A stretch of DNA of 64,000 bases from DASRHY01 sp035650275. GTDB lineage: Bacteria > Actinomycetota > Actinomycetes > Propionibacteriales > Kribbellaceae. The notes below the pieces were generated by a model. It was given only the letters and a program-made list of their open reading frames with translations. It was not told where the DNA came from and made no database searches. The position numbers were made by a program, and so were the translations under genes. The stretch spans positions 9,250-73,249 of the forward strand of contig DASRHY010000040.1 of the NCBI GenBank assembly GCA_035650275.1, in the 5' to 3' direction. This document shows, piece by piece, positions 33,384-42,744 of the stretch (position 1 is the stretch's first letter; each line of letters opens with the position of its first letter).

Positions 33384-34028
33384 TCAGGCGAGTCGTTTTG
33401 CGACCTCGACGGCGGCGCGGGCGACCCGCGGGCCGACGAAGTCACGGTCCAGCTTCCCGAGCACGACGACCCCGATCGACGCCTCGACACCCGGTACGCC
33501 GAGTACCGGCGACGCGACGCCCTGCGCTCCGGCCTGCAGCTCACCGGCCGTCACCACGAACGGCCGTCCGGCCGGGTCCGGTTTGCGCCGCCCGGCCAGG
33601 ATCGCCTTGCCGGCCGCACCGGCGTCGAGGGCGTGCCGCGTGCCCATCCGGTAGGAGACGTGGAAGTCGGTCCAGCTCGGCTCGAGCACCGCGATCGCCA
33701 GCGCCTCGTCACCGTCCGCGACAGTCAGGTGCGCGGTCGCGCCGGTGTCCTCGGCCAGCGACCGCAGCACCGGCAGTGCCGCGTCGCGAAGCGTCGGCTG
33801 CACCCGCCGGCTGTAGTGCAGTACGGCCAGGCCGAGCCGCGCCTTGCCCTCGCTGTCGCGGCGGACCAGCCGGTGCTGCTCGAGCGTGTTCACCAGCCGG
33901 TACACGACGGTCCGGCTCACCTCGAGTGCGGCCGCCAGCTCGGTGATCGAGAGTCCGTCCGGGGCGTCGGCCAGCAGTTCGAGGACCGTCAGTCCCCTGT
34001 CGAGTGTCTGGGAGGTCTCGGCCGGCAC
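33384..34028 (-). CDS. IclR-family regulator
   Basis: The 214-aa protein has the IclR HTH (TLDRGLTVLELLADAPDGLS, ITELAAALEVSRTVVYRLVNTLEQHRLV) and the effector domain with SYRMGTRHALDAGAAGKAIL. It is slightly short for the family (about 250 aa) at the C-terminus. The effector is unknown. The GTG at 34028 was taken as start. It probably regulates the VOC gene or the divergent 34116 gene. Confidence 0.87.
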   Translation of the reverse strand: MPAETSQTLDRGLTVLELLADAPDGLSITELAAALEVSRTVVYRLVNTLEQHRLVRRDSEGKARLGLAVLHYSRRVQPTLRDAALPVLRSLAEDTGATAHLTVADGDEALAIAVLEPSWTDFHVSYRMGTRHALDAGAAGKAILAGRRKPDPAGRPFVVTAGELQAGAQGVASPVLGVPGVEASIGVVVLGKLDRDFVGPRVARAAVEVAKRLA

Positions 34029-34115
34029 AGCCGAAGCGTATCCTCTTTCCCGCCCTCGAACCGGCCGACGACCCACTCACCCCGGCACGGACCGATCGCC
34101 CCGTATCTTGCTGCC

Positions 34116-34835
34116 ATGCGGAACTACTGGGCGTTGCTGCCGGCCATCGCAGTGTGCGTCGTGCTGGCCCTGGTATACGCAGTGCCGACCCTGGTCAACC
34201 CGCAGCTCGTCAGCAACGTGGCAGGTCTGTTCCGCCGTGATGACGAGGCCGCGCCGGCCCCGCTGACACCCAAGGAGCGCCGGTACCGGCGCCTGGGTGC
34301 GGTGACCGTGCTGCTGGCCGCGCTCGTCCTGGTCGGCTTCAACGTATCGCTGAACCGGGAGGCGAACGGCTGCTACGAGGCGGCCAAGGCCTGGGGCGCC
34401 GACGACAGCCGGGAGTACGACGACCCGTGTATCAACCAGATCATGGGCGCGTACTTCTCGAGCCCGGACGGCAAGGTCCTGGAGGACAACCCGCAACCGG
34501 TGGCGGCGTACCAGTTGGTCCGGGGCAGCAAGCCGAAGTACATCCGCTGGGTGCAGAACCGCCCGTCATATGACGAGGCGGACCTGATCGTCGGAGCTCC
34601 GTTCCTCTGCGAGGGTGAGGTGAAGTTCACCGAGAACGACGAGAAGGTCATGATCGTGGCGGACGTCACCGAGCCGTGCCCGAGCCGGCCGCAGATCGGG
34701 CTGGTCACGATCGACCTGGAGAAGCCGCTCGGCGACCGCTTGGTGGTCACCGTGGGCGACGAGCCGATGAGGCAGGTCGACTACGACATGCCGTCCTGGG
34801 GCGCGGTGCTGAAGAAGCTCGCCACCGGGGGCTGA
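34116..34835 (+). CDS. Membrane protein of unknown function
   Basis: The 239-aa protein has two membrane helices (~5-25 and ~60-78) joined by a short cytoplasmic loop. An outside domain of about 160 residues contains four or five Cys (NGCYEAA, DPCINQ, FLCEGE, EPCPSR), suggesting disulfides. I do not recognise the family. It is divergent from the IclR gene and convergent with the MFS gene. Confidence 0.65.
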   Translation: MRNYWALLPAIAVCVVLALVYAVPTLVNPQLVSNVAGLFRRDDEAAPAPLTPKERRYRRLGAVTVLLAALVLVGFNVSLNREANGCYEAAKAWGADDSREYDDPCINQIMGAYFSSPDGKVLEDNPQPVAAYQLVRGSKPKYIRWVQNRPSYDEADLIVGAPFLCEGEVKFTENDEKVMIVADVTEPCPSRPQIGLVTIDLEKPLGDRLVVTVGDEPMRQVDYDMPSWGAVLKKLATGG

Positions 34836-34863
34836 CAGGGCTGATCACAGGACGGACCGTTTC

Positions 34864-36111
34864 TCAGCGGATCGCCCGGACCTCCCGGTCGTAGCGTCGG
34901 AAGGGTACGTTGCGCCACAGCAGCACGAGGACCGCCACGATGCACGCCGTGGCGCCGGCCAGCAGCGCCACCGTCGGGGTGGTGAGCGAGGCGGTCGAGC
35001 CGATGACGAAGTCGCCGAGCCGCGGCCCGCCCGCGACCACGACGATGAACACGCCCTGCAGCCGCCCGCGCATCGCGTCCGGCGCGGCGGCCTGCAGGAT
35101 CGTGCCCCGGTACGCCGCGCTGATCATGTCGGCGGCGCCCGACAGCGCCAGCAGCGCGACCCCGAGCCAGATCGTCCGGGAGAGTCCGAACAACCCGACC
35201 GCGGCGGCGTACACGCAGACACTGACCACGATCGCGACTCCCTGCCGGCGGACCCGCCCGACCCATCCGGAGAAGAGGACCGCGACCAACGCGCCGATCG
35301 CCGGCGCGGCCTGGAGCAGGCCGACGGTCCGCACACCGCCGCCGAAGAACGAGCCGGCGACGGCCGGGAACAGCGCCCGCGGCTGTGCCAGCACCATCGC
35401 GGCGATGTCGGCCAGGAACGTCGCCAGCAGTACCGGCGCGGAGCGCAGGAACGCGAACCCCTCGACCACCGACCGCAGCCCGGGCCGGCGTACGGCGCCG
35501 TCCTCGGAGGGCTCGGGCGGCACCGGCGGCAGCCGGAACAACGCGTACAGCGCCGCGGTGAAGGTCATCACGTCGACCAGGTACGCGGCGGCGAACCCCT
35601 GCCATGCGATCAGCGCCGCGCCGACCAGTGGCCCGATCGTGAAGCCGGCGTTGAACGCGGCGTGGCTGAGCGTGTTCGCCGCCGGCAGCAGCTCCGGCCG
35701 CAGCAGCCGCGGGATGATCGCGGACCGGGCCGGGTTGTTCACCGCGAAGCAGGCGGACTGGGCCGCCACTACGGCGTACAGGATCCAGGTCCGGTCCCAG
35801 TGCAGCAGCGCCTGCACCGCGAGCAGCATCGACAACAGCCACAGGCCGCTGGACGACACCAGCGCCAGTGTCCGCCGGTCGACCGCGTCCGCGACCGCGC
35901 CGCCGTACAGGCCGAAGGCGACCAGCGGCACCAGCGCGAAGATCCCGACCAGGCCGACCGAGAACGTCGAGCCGGTCAGTGCGTACACCTGGATGGAGAC
36001 CGTGACGGCGGTCATCTGCTGGCCGAGCTGCGACACGGTCTGACCGAGCCACAGCCGCCGGAAGTCGTTCGACTCGCGCAGCGGCCGGACGTCGGTCAGT
36101 ACTGATCGCAC
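34864..36111 (-). CDS. MFS transporter (EntS-like exporter)
   Basis: The 415-aa protein has about 12 membrane helices. It starts RPLRESNDFRRLWLGQTVSQLGQQM and contains the loop motif GGAVADAVDRR and NNPARSAIIPRLL. These fit the enterobactin-exporter-like DHA3 group. The cargo is unknown. Confidence 0.88.
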   Translation of the reverse strand: MRSVLTDVRPLRESNDFRRLWLGQTVSQLGQQMTAVTVSIQVYALTGSTFSVGLVGIFALVPLVAFGLYGGAVADAVDRRTLALVSSSGLWLLSMLLAVQALLHWDRTWILYAVVAAQSACFAVNNPARSAIIPRLLRPELLPAANTLSHAAFNAGFTIGPLVGAALIAWQGFAAAYLVDVMTFTAALYALFRLPPVPPEPSEDGAVRRPGLRSVVEGFAFLRSAPVLLATFLADIAAMVLAQPRALFPAVAGSFFGGGVRTVGLLQAAPAIGALVAVLFSGWVGRVRRQGVAIVVSVCVYAAAVGLFGLSRTIWLGVALLALSGAADMISAAYRGTILQAAAPDAMRGRLQGVFIVVVAGGPRLGDFVIGSTASLTTPTVALLAGATACIVAVLVLLWRNVPFRRYDREVRAIR

Positions 36112-36141
36112 ATGTCGAACGTTACGTGCCGCCGGGAAGTG

Positions 36142-37089
36142 CTACCGGCTCCGACCGCCGCCGTCGCGGCCACGCGCGGCACGGATGGCGCGCGTATCTC
36201 GTTGCCCGAGCGGGCTGGACCCGTCGAGGCTGCGGGTCAGGTCCGCACGGACGGCTCGCAGCTGGGCCTGGGCCGGGTCCAGTCTCGAGTCGATGGCGTC
36301 CCGGCGATCCGCCCAGGCCTCGATCGCCTTGTAGAGCAGGTAGGCCCCCGCCGGGACCTTGAGCGCCAGCTCGGCCCACTGGGGCACGTGCGTCAGCTCG
36401 ACGCCGAGGCTGTAGAGGAAGTACGTCGCCTGGTAGTTCAGCTGTTGCGCGATGTACTCGCGGCGACCGCCGACCGGCTCGGCCTTCTTCGCGGCGAGTC
36501 CACGCCGGTTGTCCATCAGCCGCTGGCCCTGCCGCACGAGCTCGTCGGCGGCCCCGCGAGCCTCCTCGCTCACCGTCGCCTTCGCGCCCATGCCGACGAC
36601 CTCACGAAGGACCGATGCCCGGGCCAGCCTGGTCAGCGACTCCGACAGCCAGCCGTCGTCGCGCGGCAGGGTCAACGCGCCGCCGTACGACTCCTCGAAG
36701 TCCCGCCGCAGGTCCGCGACCCCCTGTGTCACGGGACGGCCGTCGAAGAGATTCGCTCGCATGCTCGCCTGGCTGGTGGCTTCCTCGATCGTCACGCCCC
36801 ACTTGTTGTCGGGGTCCATGGCCAGGTCCGCCGCCGTCGCCAGGATCCGCTGCGCGTCCGTCGCGTCGCTGCCTAAGGCCACGTCGTCCATACCGAGCCG
36901 TCGCCACCAGTACGCCAGCCGGTCGGCCGTCTGCCGCGGCTGCGCCGGATCGCCAGGCGGGAACGACCGCTCGAACCTGTCCAGCGCGAGCAACGCCTCG
37001 CTGGCGAACAGGTCCATCACCTGTTCGGCGGCTGCGTACTCGTCTCGCGCCGCCGGCGGAACCGCAGGCCAGCCGGGTTCGATCGCCAC
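36142..37089 (-). CDS. Unknown 315-aa protein
   Basis: I do not recognise a family. The protein is mostly helical and charged, with a central segment (KATVSEEARGAADELVRQG) and a hydrophobic stretch near 240-265 (WAELALKVPAGAYLLYKAIEAW) that is amphipathic rather than a clear membrane helix. The tail is Arg/Gly-rich. The GTG at 37089 lies 4 bp after the stop of the 84-aa gene, so the two are coupled. An SF2 helicase gene lies upstream on the same strand. Confidence 0.6.
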   Translation of the reverse strand: MAIEPGWPAVPPAARDEYAAAEQVMDLFASEALLALDRFERSFPPGDPAQPRQTADRLAYWWRRLGMDDVALGSDATDAQRILATAADLAMDPDNKWGVTIEEATSQASMRANLFDGRPVTQGVADLRRDFEESYGGALTLPRDDGWLSESLTRLARASVLREVVGMGAKATVSEEARGAADELVRQGQRLMDNRRGLAAKKAEPVGGRREYIAQQLNYQATYFLYSLGVELTHVPQWAELALKVPAGAYLLYKAIEAWADRRDAIDSRLDPAQAQLRAVRADLTRSLDGSSPLGQRDTRAIRAARGRDGGGRSR

Positions 37090-37093
37090 CTCG

Positions 37094-37348
37094 CTACGCC
37101 GACCCGCCGGCCACGGCGTCGATGCGGTCAGTCCGGACCCGCAGGCGGTCGAGCTGCGCCGACATGTCGGGCCCGGCGAGCACGTAGTCCGCGTCGTCGT
37201 CGGCCGCGTCATCGGAGCCGCTCGGCACGTACCACCACTGACCGGCGTACAACGTCGGGCTGACGTCGAACCCAGTCAGCAGCGGCTTCGCCTCACCCGC
37301 CTCGACCAGATCCCGCATCGCGGCCGCCGACATGCTGCCCAACGTCAT
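37094..37348 (-). CDS. Unknown 84-aa acidic protein
   Basis: The small acidic protein contains GQWWYVPSGSDDAADDDADYV and a C-terminal amphipathic stretch DQLRVRTDRI-like. No family recognised. AGGAGG lies upstream of the ATG at 37348. Its stop is 4 bp from the start of the 315-aa gene. The pair may act together. Confidence 0.6.
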   Translation of the reverse strand: MTLGSMSAAAMRDLVEAGEAKPLLTGFDVSPTLYAGQWWYVPSGSDDAADDDADYVLAGPDMSAQLDRLRVRTDRIDAVAGGSA

Positions 37349-37485
37349 CGCGTCCTCCTCATGTGCGCTTCCTCGCACGACGATAGGCAGTCACGAGCTC
37401 ACCAGGCAGCCTGCCGGCCTCGTTGTGCAACTCGCCGGTCGGGCCGTTGTCGGGCGACGTGGCCAGGCGTACGGCGACCGCCGAC

Positions 37486-39237
37486 TCAGGCGCGGCGTCG
37501 AGCGGCCCAGTCGCGGACGCGTTCGATCCGGTCGCGGAGCTGGTCCGCGGACGCGTGCGCGGCGGCAGGCCCGCCGAGCTCACGGCGCAGGTCGGTATGG
37601 ATCACGCCGTGCGGCTGGCCGGTGCGGTGGTGCCACGCGGCCACCAGGCCGTTCAGCTCCCGGCGCAGCAACGCCAGCTGCTCGTGGGTGGCGAGCTCGG
37701 CCGGAGTCGGGTCGTGCCGCTTCGCCGGCTTGCCGCCGTCCCTCATCGTCTTCTCCTGGCGGCTGCGCAGCAGCTCGCGGACCTGGTCCGGCTCCAGCAG
37801 CCCCGGCAGGCCGAGGAAGTCCAGCTCCTCGTCGGACCCGCCCAGCCCGTAGTCGCCGCCGTCGTACACCACCCGGTCGAAGCTGGCCTCCGAGCCGAGC
37901 GCCTCGAACTGCTGCTCCAGCTCGTCGCCGGCCGCCTCGTTCGCGTTCGCCTGCGCGACCAGCGCGTCCTCGGCAGCGAAGATGTCGCCATCGCTGTTGA
38001 CCGGCCGGCCGAGCACGTGGTCCCGCTCGACCTCCATCTCGGCCGCGAACCCGAGCAGCCGCTGGACCGACGGCACGAACACCGACGCGGTCTCGCCGCG
38101 CTTGCGGGCCCGGACGAACCGGCCGACCGCCTGGGCGAAGAACAGCGGCGTCGAGGTCGAGGTGGCGTACACCCCGACCGCCAGCCGCGGTACGTCGACG
38201 CCTTCGCTGACCATCCGGACCGCGACCATCCAGCGCTGCTCACCTTCGGAGAACGCAGCGATCTTGCGGCTCGCAGCCTTCTCGTCGGACAGCACCACAG
38301 TCGCGGCCTCGCCGGTGACCGTCTTGAGCACCTTCGCGTAGGCCCGGGCGGCGGTCTGGTCGCTGGCGATGACCAGCCCGCCCGCGTCCGGCATGTGCCG
38401 CCGTACCTCGGTGAGCCGCTTGTCCGCTGCAGTCAGAACCGCCGGGATCCACTCGCCCTGCGGGTCCAGCGCGGTCCGGAGCGCCTGCGCGGTGAGGTCC
38501 CTGGTCAGCGGTTCGCCCAGCCGGGCCGCGATCTCGTCACCGGCGCGGGTCCGCCAGCGCAGCTCGCCGGAGTACGCCATGAACAGCACCGGCCGTACGA
38601 CATGGTCGGCGAGCGCGTGACCGTACCCGTAGGTGTAGTCGGCCTCGCTCTGCAGTCCCCCCGGGCCGTCGGTATAGGTGACGAACGGGATCGGGTTGTC
38701 GTCGCTGCGGAACGGCGTACCGGTCAGCGACAGCCGCCGCGTCGCCGGGTCGAACGCCTCCCGGATGCCGTCGCCCCAGCTCAGCGCGTCGCCGCCGTGG
38801 TGGATCTCGTCCAGGATCACCAGGGTGCGGAACTTCTCCGTGCGGACCCGCATCGCGAGCGGGTTGGTCGCCACTCCGGCATACGTGACGGCCACGCCCT
38901 GGTAGTCCTTGTTGGTCCGGCCCTTGCGACCGGAGAAGCTCGGGTCCAGCGCGATCCCGGCCCGGTCCGCCGCCTCGGCCCACTGGACCTTGAGGTGCTC
39001 GGTCGGCGTCACGACGGTGATCCGCTCGATCGTCCGGCGCTGCAGCAGCTCGGCCGCGACCGTCAGCGCGAACGTGGTCTTACCGGCGCCCGGCGTGGCG
39101 ACCGCGAGGAAGTCCTTCGGGTTGCGGTCGAGGTACTGCTGCAGTGCCTCGGCCTGCCAGGCGCGCAGCTTGCTCGCCGTTCCCCAGGCAGCCCGATCCG
39201 GATACGCCGGTGGCAGCGGCGGGACGTGCGAGTTCAC
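37486..39237 (-). CDS. DEAD/DEAH-box helicase, superfamily II (XPB/SSL2-like)
   Basis: The 583-aa protein has motif I ATPGAGKTT (residues 47-55), motif II DEIHH near 145, motif III LTGTPFR, and the C-terminal helicase lobe with VRMVSEGVDVPRLAVG and motif VI QAVGRFVRARK. The last 150 residues are an acidic/basic extension. It should remodel DNA or RNA with ATP; the pathway is unknown. The GTG start was taken. Downstream are two unknown genes on the same strand. Confidence 0.88.
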   Translation of the reverse strand: MNSHVPPLPPAYPDRAAWGTASKLRAWQAEALQQYLDRNPKDFLAVATPGAGKTTFALTVAAELLQRRTIERITVVTPTEHLKVQWAEAADRAGIALDPSFSGRKGRTNKDYQGVAVTYAGVATNPLAMRVRTEKFRTLVILDEIHHGGDALSWGDGIREAFDPATRRLSLTGTPFRSDDNPIPFVTYTDGPGGLQSEADYTYGYGHALADHVVRPVLFMAYSGELRWRTRAGDEIAARLGEPLTRDLTAQALRTALDPQGEWIPAVLTAADKRLTEVRRHMPDAGGLVIASDQTAARAYAKVLKTVTGEAATVVLSDEKAASRKIAAFSEGEQRWMVAVRMVSEGVDVPRLAVGVYATSTSTPLFFAQAVGRFVRARKRGETASVFVPSVQRLLGFAAEMEVERDHVLGRPVNSDGDIFAAEDALVAQANANEAAGDELEQQFEALGSEASFDRVVYDGGDYGLGGSDEELDFLGLPGLLEPDQVRELLRSRQEKTMRDGGKPAKRHDPTPAELATHEQLALLRRELNGLVAAWHHRTGQPHGVIHTDLRRELGGPAAAHASADQLRDRIERVRDWAARRRA

Positions 39238-39302
39238 CGGCTGCTGAGCTCCCCCGGAGTAGTCGGTCGGACGGCGCGGGAAGGAACGTTACCCGACCCG
39301 GC

Positions 39303-39851
39303 CTACAGAATCAGATCAGCCGGCGTGATGGCGACCTCGAACGGCCGGGTAGCGCGGAACACCTCGTCACCGGACACGTTCGCCACCTCGACGTACACCC
39401 TGTCGCGCAGTTCCCATGCCACCAGCGACGGCCGGTCCGGGTCGACCACCCAGTACGACGCGCAGCCGGCCGCCTCAAGCCGGGAGCGCTTCAGCACCAG
39501 GTCGAACCGACGGGTGCTCGGCGACAGGATCTCGACGGCGAGCAGCGGTGCCACCGGCACGTCCCGTGTCGTGAAGTCGACCCGCCGTGCGACCAGCAGG
39601 TCCGGTTGCATCACCGTGTCCTCGGCCAGTGCGACATCGAACGGCGCATGCAAGAGCTTGAGGTCAGGCGGACACGCACTGCTGAGCAGGACGACAAGGT
39701 GCACCGAGACCGTCTGATGGACGTTCGACGGCGCCGGCGTCACAACGAGGACCCCGTCGATGAGCTCGTAACGGTGCCCGTCATCGGGCATCGTGTCGAG
39801 GTCGGCGCGGGTCAAAGGCCGGCTGCGCGGCAAGGGCATCACGGCTCCCAT
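39303..39851 (-). CDS. Uma2-family endonuclease-like protein (DUF820)
   Basis: The 182-aa protein shows the Uma2 PD-(D/E)xK pattern: RYELIDGVLVVTPAPS (early Glu), QPDLLVARR (Asp), LAVEILSPSTRRFD (ExxS) and KRSRLEAAGCASYWVVDPD (Lys). The biological role of these proteins, common in cyanobacteria and actinobacteria, is unclear. AGGAGG lies upstream of the ATG. Confidence 0.87.
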   Translation of the reverse strand: MGAVMPLPRSRPLTRADLDTMPDDGHRYELIDGVLVVTPAPSNVHQTVSVHLVVLLSSACPPDLKLLHAPFDVALAEDTVMQPDLLVARRVDFTTRDVPVAPLLAVEILSPSTRRFDLVLKRSRLEAAGCASYWVVDPDRPSLVAWELRDRVYVEVANVSGDEVFRATRPFEVAITPADLIL

Positions 39852-39980
39852 GGTGCCTCCTGTCGGATATGACGACCAATCATGATGGCGCCGCGCCGGT
39901 AGCGTCGGGCGTCGTCCACAGGCAAGCGTTCGCGCTGCCACAGCAGGCGTAGCGTCGCGGTGAGGCCGAGAGGAGCACGG

Positions 39981-40268
39981 TTGTCGGGACTGGACGATGA
40001 GGTGCAGGGTCGCGACGCGGTGCTCGACGTTCTGCGCGCGACCTGGGACGACGCCTCGCCGGACTACGTCGGCCGGTTCCGGATGGTGGCCACCGTGGCG
40101 AACACGCAACCCGCCGTAGGCGTGTACGTCCGCGGTCGGCACGACGCGTCGTACCAGGCGTTCGCGATCTCGGTGCTGCGGGTCGAGGTCGGCCGGATCG
40201 CGGAGATCACCGCCTTCCACGACCCCGGTCTGTTCGCGGCGTTCGGCCTGCCGCGGACCCACCGATGA
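39981..40268 (+). CDS. Stand-alone SnoaL-like domain, probable remnant of an ECF sigma factor
   Basis: The 95-aa product (TTG start with GAGGAG upstream; the frame is open from 39960) reads like the C-terminal SnoaL domain of ECF41/SigJ-type sigma factors: GRDAVLDVLRATWDDA, GRFRMVATVANTQPAVGVYVRG, AISVLRVEVGRIAEITAFHDPGLFAAFGL. The sigma2 and sigma4 domains are absent. It is either a decayed sigma gene or a functional free domain; the intact frame leaves both open. Confidence 0.55.
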   Translation: MSGLDDEVQGRDAVLDVLRATWDDASPDYVGRFRMVATVANTQPAVGVYVRGRHDASYQAFAISVLRVEVGRIAEITAFHDPGLFAAFGLPRTHR

Positions 40269-40326
40269 GTTCTCGGACCGCGCATCGTCTCAGCAGGGGT
40301 CAGCCGAACACAGACGAAGGAATGCC

Positions 40327-40866
40327 ATGGCGAAGACGTTGTACTCGGCCACCATCTCGCTGGACGGTTTCATCGCCGGTCCGGGCGGTGACATGTCCTG
40401 GTTGACCGAGCATCTCGGGCCCAACCCGGACGTCGACGAGCTGATCCACGACATCGGCGCACTGCTGGTCGGGAACCGGACGTTCCGCGGCGACGATCCG
40501 TACAAGGAAACGCCGCAGGAGGGCGAGGCGTTCGGCGGCGGCTGGAGCGGACCGCAGTTCGTGGTCACCCACCATCCGCCAGCCGAAGCAGTCCCGGACG
40601 TCACGTTCGTCGGCGACCTCGGCAGCGCACTGACCGCCGCCAAGGCCGCCGCGGGCGACAAGTACGTCAACATCCTCGGCGCGAGCATCGCCCACCAATG
40701 CCTCGACGCCGGCGAGCTGGACGAGATCTTCCTCTGCATCGCGCCGGTCATGCTGGGCGACGGTGTGCGCCTGTTCGACGAGCCCGGTGGGACCAACGTC
40801 CGGCTCGAGCGCCTCAGCGTGAGCCACGTTCCACACGCGACGAACCTCAGGTTCGCGGTCCGCTAA
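40327..40866 (+). CDS. Dihydrofolate reductase/RibD-like protein
   Basis: The 179-aa protein belongs to the RibD C-terminal/DHFR-fold group: YSATISLDGFIAGPGGDMSWL at the start, LLVGNRTFRGDD, NILGASIAHQCLDAGELDEIFLCIAPVMLGDGVRLF near the end. It probably reduces a pterin or unknown substrate with NADPH. It overlaps the converging 40863 gene by four bases. Confidence 0.88.
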   Translation: MAKTLYSATISLDGFIAGPGGDMSWLTEHLGPNPDVDELIHDIGALLVGNRTFRGDDPYKETPQEGEAFGGGWSGPQFVVTHHPPAEAVPDVTFVGDLGSALTAAKAAAGDKYVNILGASIAHQCLDAGELDEIFLCIAPVMLGDGVRLFDEPGGTNVRLERLSVSHVPHATNLRFAVR

Positions 40867-41417
40867 CGCTTCGCCCGGTAGGTCAGCCGGACCACGCCGG
40901 TCTTCAGCGGCCGGGTGTCGGTCAGCTCGAACTGCGACAACGTCGTGTCCCGGTACAGCAGGTCGCCCGGTCCGCCACTGCCGACGATCAGCGGGTAGAC
41001 CCACAGCCGCAGCTCGTCGAGCAGACCGTGCTCGAGCAGCGTGAACGACAGCTGCCCGAACCCGTACTGGACCAGGTCGCCGCCGTCCTGCTCCTTCAGC
41101 CGCGCGATCTGACCGGCCACGTCGTCGGCGATGACGGTGGTGTTCGCCCACTCCGGGTCCTTGAGCGTGCTGGACACGACGTACTTCGGCATCGTGTTGA
41201 TCTTGTCGCTGTACGGGTCGCCGGACCGGGTCGGCCAGACCGCGGCGAACACGTCGTAGGTGTGCCGCCCCATCAGTACGGCGTCGCTGCCGAGCAGCAG
41301 CTCGGTCTCCAGCTCCTCGCCCGCCGGGTCCTCGACGTCGCTGGACGACGGCCAGTTCTGCGGGTTCTGGATCACTCCGTCGATCGTGATGAACGTCGAG
41401 TTGATGATTCTGCGCAT
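40863..41417 (-). CDS. Dihydrofolate reductase/RibD-like protein, second paralogue
   Basis: The 184-aa protein is in the same fold family as its neighbour but distant: INSTFITIDGVIQNPQNW, VLMGRHTYDVFAAVWPT, YGFGQLSFTLLEHGLLDELRLWVYPLIVGSG. A strong AAGGAGATC precedes the ATG. Two DHFR-like genes meeting tail to tail with a 4-bp overlap suggests an old inverted duplication or separate acquisition. Confidence 0.88.
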   Translation of the reverse strand: MRRIINSTFITIDGVIQNPQNWPSSSDVEDPAGEELETELLLGSDAVLMGRHTYDVFAAVWPTRSGDPYSDKINTMPKYVVSSTLKDPEWANTTVIADDVAGQIARLKEQDGGDLVQYGFGQLSFTLLEHGLLDELRLWVYPLIVGSGGPGDLLYRDTTLSQFELTDTRPLKTGVVRLTYRAKR

Positions 41418-41515
41418 TTCAGATCTCCTTCCTCGGGTTGGCTACGTTGTCGAGACATCACAGGTATGGCAGACGCGGCAGCGGCCCGCATCGGTCATGG
41501 TCCCTAGGTGGGACC

Positions 41516-42727
41516 TCAGATCCGGGCGTCGCGGCGGGCCGGGGCCAGCGCGGCGAACAGCACCAGCGCGGTCAGCCCGAACGCGGTCGCGTAGCCGGTG
41601 CTCCCGACCACCGCGCCGAAGGCGACCGCACCGACGCCCCAGCCGGCGTCGTACGCGATGCTCCACAGCGCGCTGACCCGGCCGTACTGCGACTCCGGCA
41701 CCCGCTCGAACATGACCGACAGCGTGACGTTCTGGGCGGCGCCGAAGCCGACCCCGAACAGCACCATCCCGCCGACGACAGCGACCGGGTTGTCCAGCCA
41801 GACCAGCGACGCGGCGCCGACCGCGGTGACCAGCACCGACGGGACCAGCAGCCGGCGGTGGCCGTGCCGGTCGCCGTACCGGCCGGCCCACCAGCGCGCC
41901 AGCGGAGCGCCCGCGGCCTGCACCAGCAGCGCCACCGTCACCAGCGACCCGTTGCCGTCGGTCGCCGCCAGCGGCAGGAACGTCGCGACGATGCCGCCGG
42001 CCAGCGCGACCATCCCGAACACCAGGGTCGGCCGCCGCAGTGCCGTGGTCCGCAGCGCGCGTACGACGTCAGCCGGGCGCTCGGCGTGCTCAGTACCGCG
42101 GGACCGGTCCGCGCGGGACCGGTTCGGGCCGGGCAGCCCGGGCAGTCCGGGCAGTGCGGCGAGTCCGGCCAGCGCCGCGACCGCGGCCAGTACGAAGACC
42201 GCCTCGAACCCGGCCCAGCGGGTCAGCTCGATGCCGAGCGGCAGCCCGATCACGGCAGGTACGCCGGCCACCACGCCGGTCAGGCCGAGCGCCTCGCCGC
42301 GCCGGTGCGCCGGGACCACCTGCGCGACCAATGCGGTGTCGGCGACGAACATGATCGCCAGTCCGGCGCCGCGGGTCAGGCAGACCGCCAGTACGACGGG
42401 CAGCGCGGCGGATAGCGCCAGCACCAGCGACGGCACGCCCAGCAGCACCAGCCCGGCACCCAGCAGCGCCCGGTACCCGAACCGCGCGACCAGTACCGGT
42501 ACCGCCAGCTCGGTCAGCACCGTGGCCAGCATCATCGCGCCGGTGGCCAGGCCCGCGCCGGCGCCGCCCCAGCCGGCCTGCGCCAGGTACAGCGGGACGA
42601 CCGCGATCAGCAGGTAGAAGTTCAGGCAGGAGCCGAAGACCGCGACCAGCACCCGCACGAGCTGCGGGGTGAGCAGCCGCTCACGGGTGGCGGTGACCGG
42701 TGCGGTGAGCTGCAGGGTGGCGGACAT
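41516..42727 (-). CDS. MFS transporter
   Basis: The 403-aa protein has about 12 membrane helices, with VPLYLAQAGWGGAGAGLATGA near the first helices and HRRGEALGLTGVVAGVPAVIGLPLG in the middle. A central loop has the micro-repeat LPGLPGLPGP. It resembles drug or metabolite exporters. AAGGAG precedes the ATG. It is divergent from a MocR regulator, a frequent arrangement for a regulated pump. Confidence 0.88.
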   Translation of the reverse strand: MSATLQLTAPVTATRERLLTPQLVRVLVAVFGSCLNFYLLIAVVPLYLAQAGWGGAGAGLATGAMMLATVLTELAVPVLVARFGYRALLGAGLVLLGVPSLVLALSAALPVVLAVCLTRGAGLAIMFVADTALVAQVVPAHRRGEALGLTGVVAGVPAVIGLPLGIELTRWAGFEAVFVLAAVAALAGLAALPGLPGLPGPNRSRADRSRGTEHAERPADVVRALRTTALRRPTLVFGMVALAGGIVATFLPLAATDGNGSLVTVALLVQAAGAPLARWWAGRYGDRHGHRRLLVPSVLVTAVGAASLVWLDNPVAVVGGMVLFGVGFGAAQNVTLSVMFERVPESQYGRVSALWSIAYDAGWGVGAVAFGAVVGSTGYATAFGLTALVLFAALAPARRDARI

Positions 42728-42744
42728 CGGTCTCTCCTTGGTGA

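Noticed and set aside
37359..37583. Possible 74-aa gene between the helicase and the 84-aa gene
   Set aside because: Its only good start lies about 100 bp inside the helicase, and no ribosome site or in-frame start follows the helicase stop. The tail looks mildly protein-like, so it is not fully excluded.
40327..41417. Inverted gene duplication of the two DHFR-like genes
   Set aside because: The proteins share the fold but little sequence, so a recent duplication is not supported.
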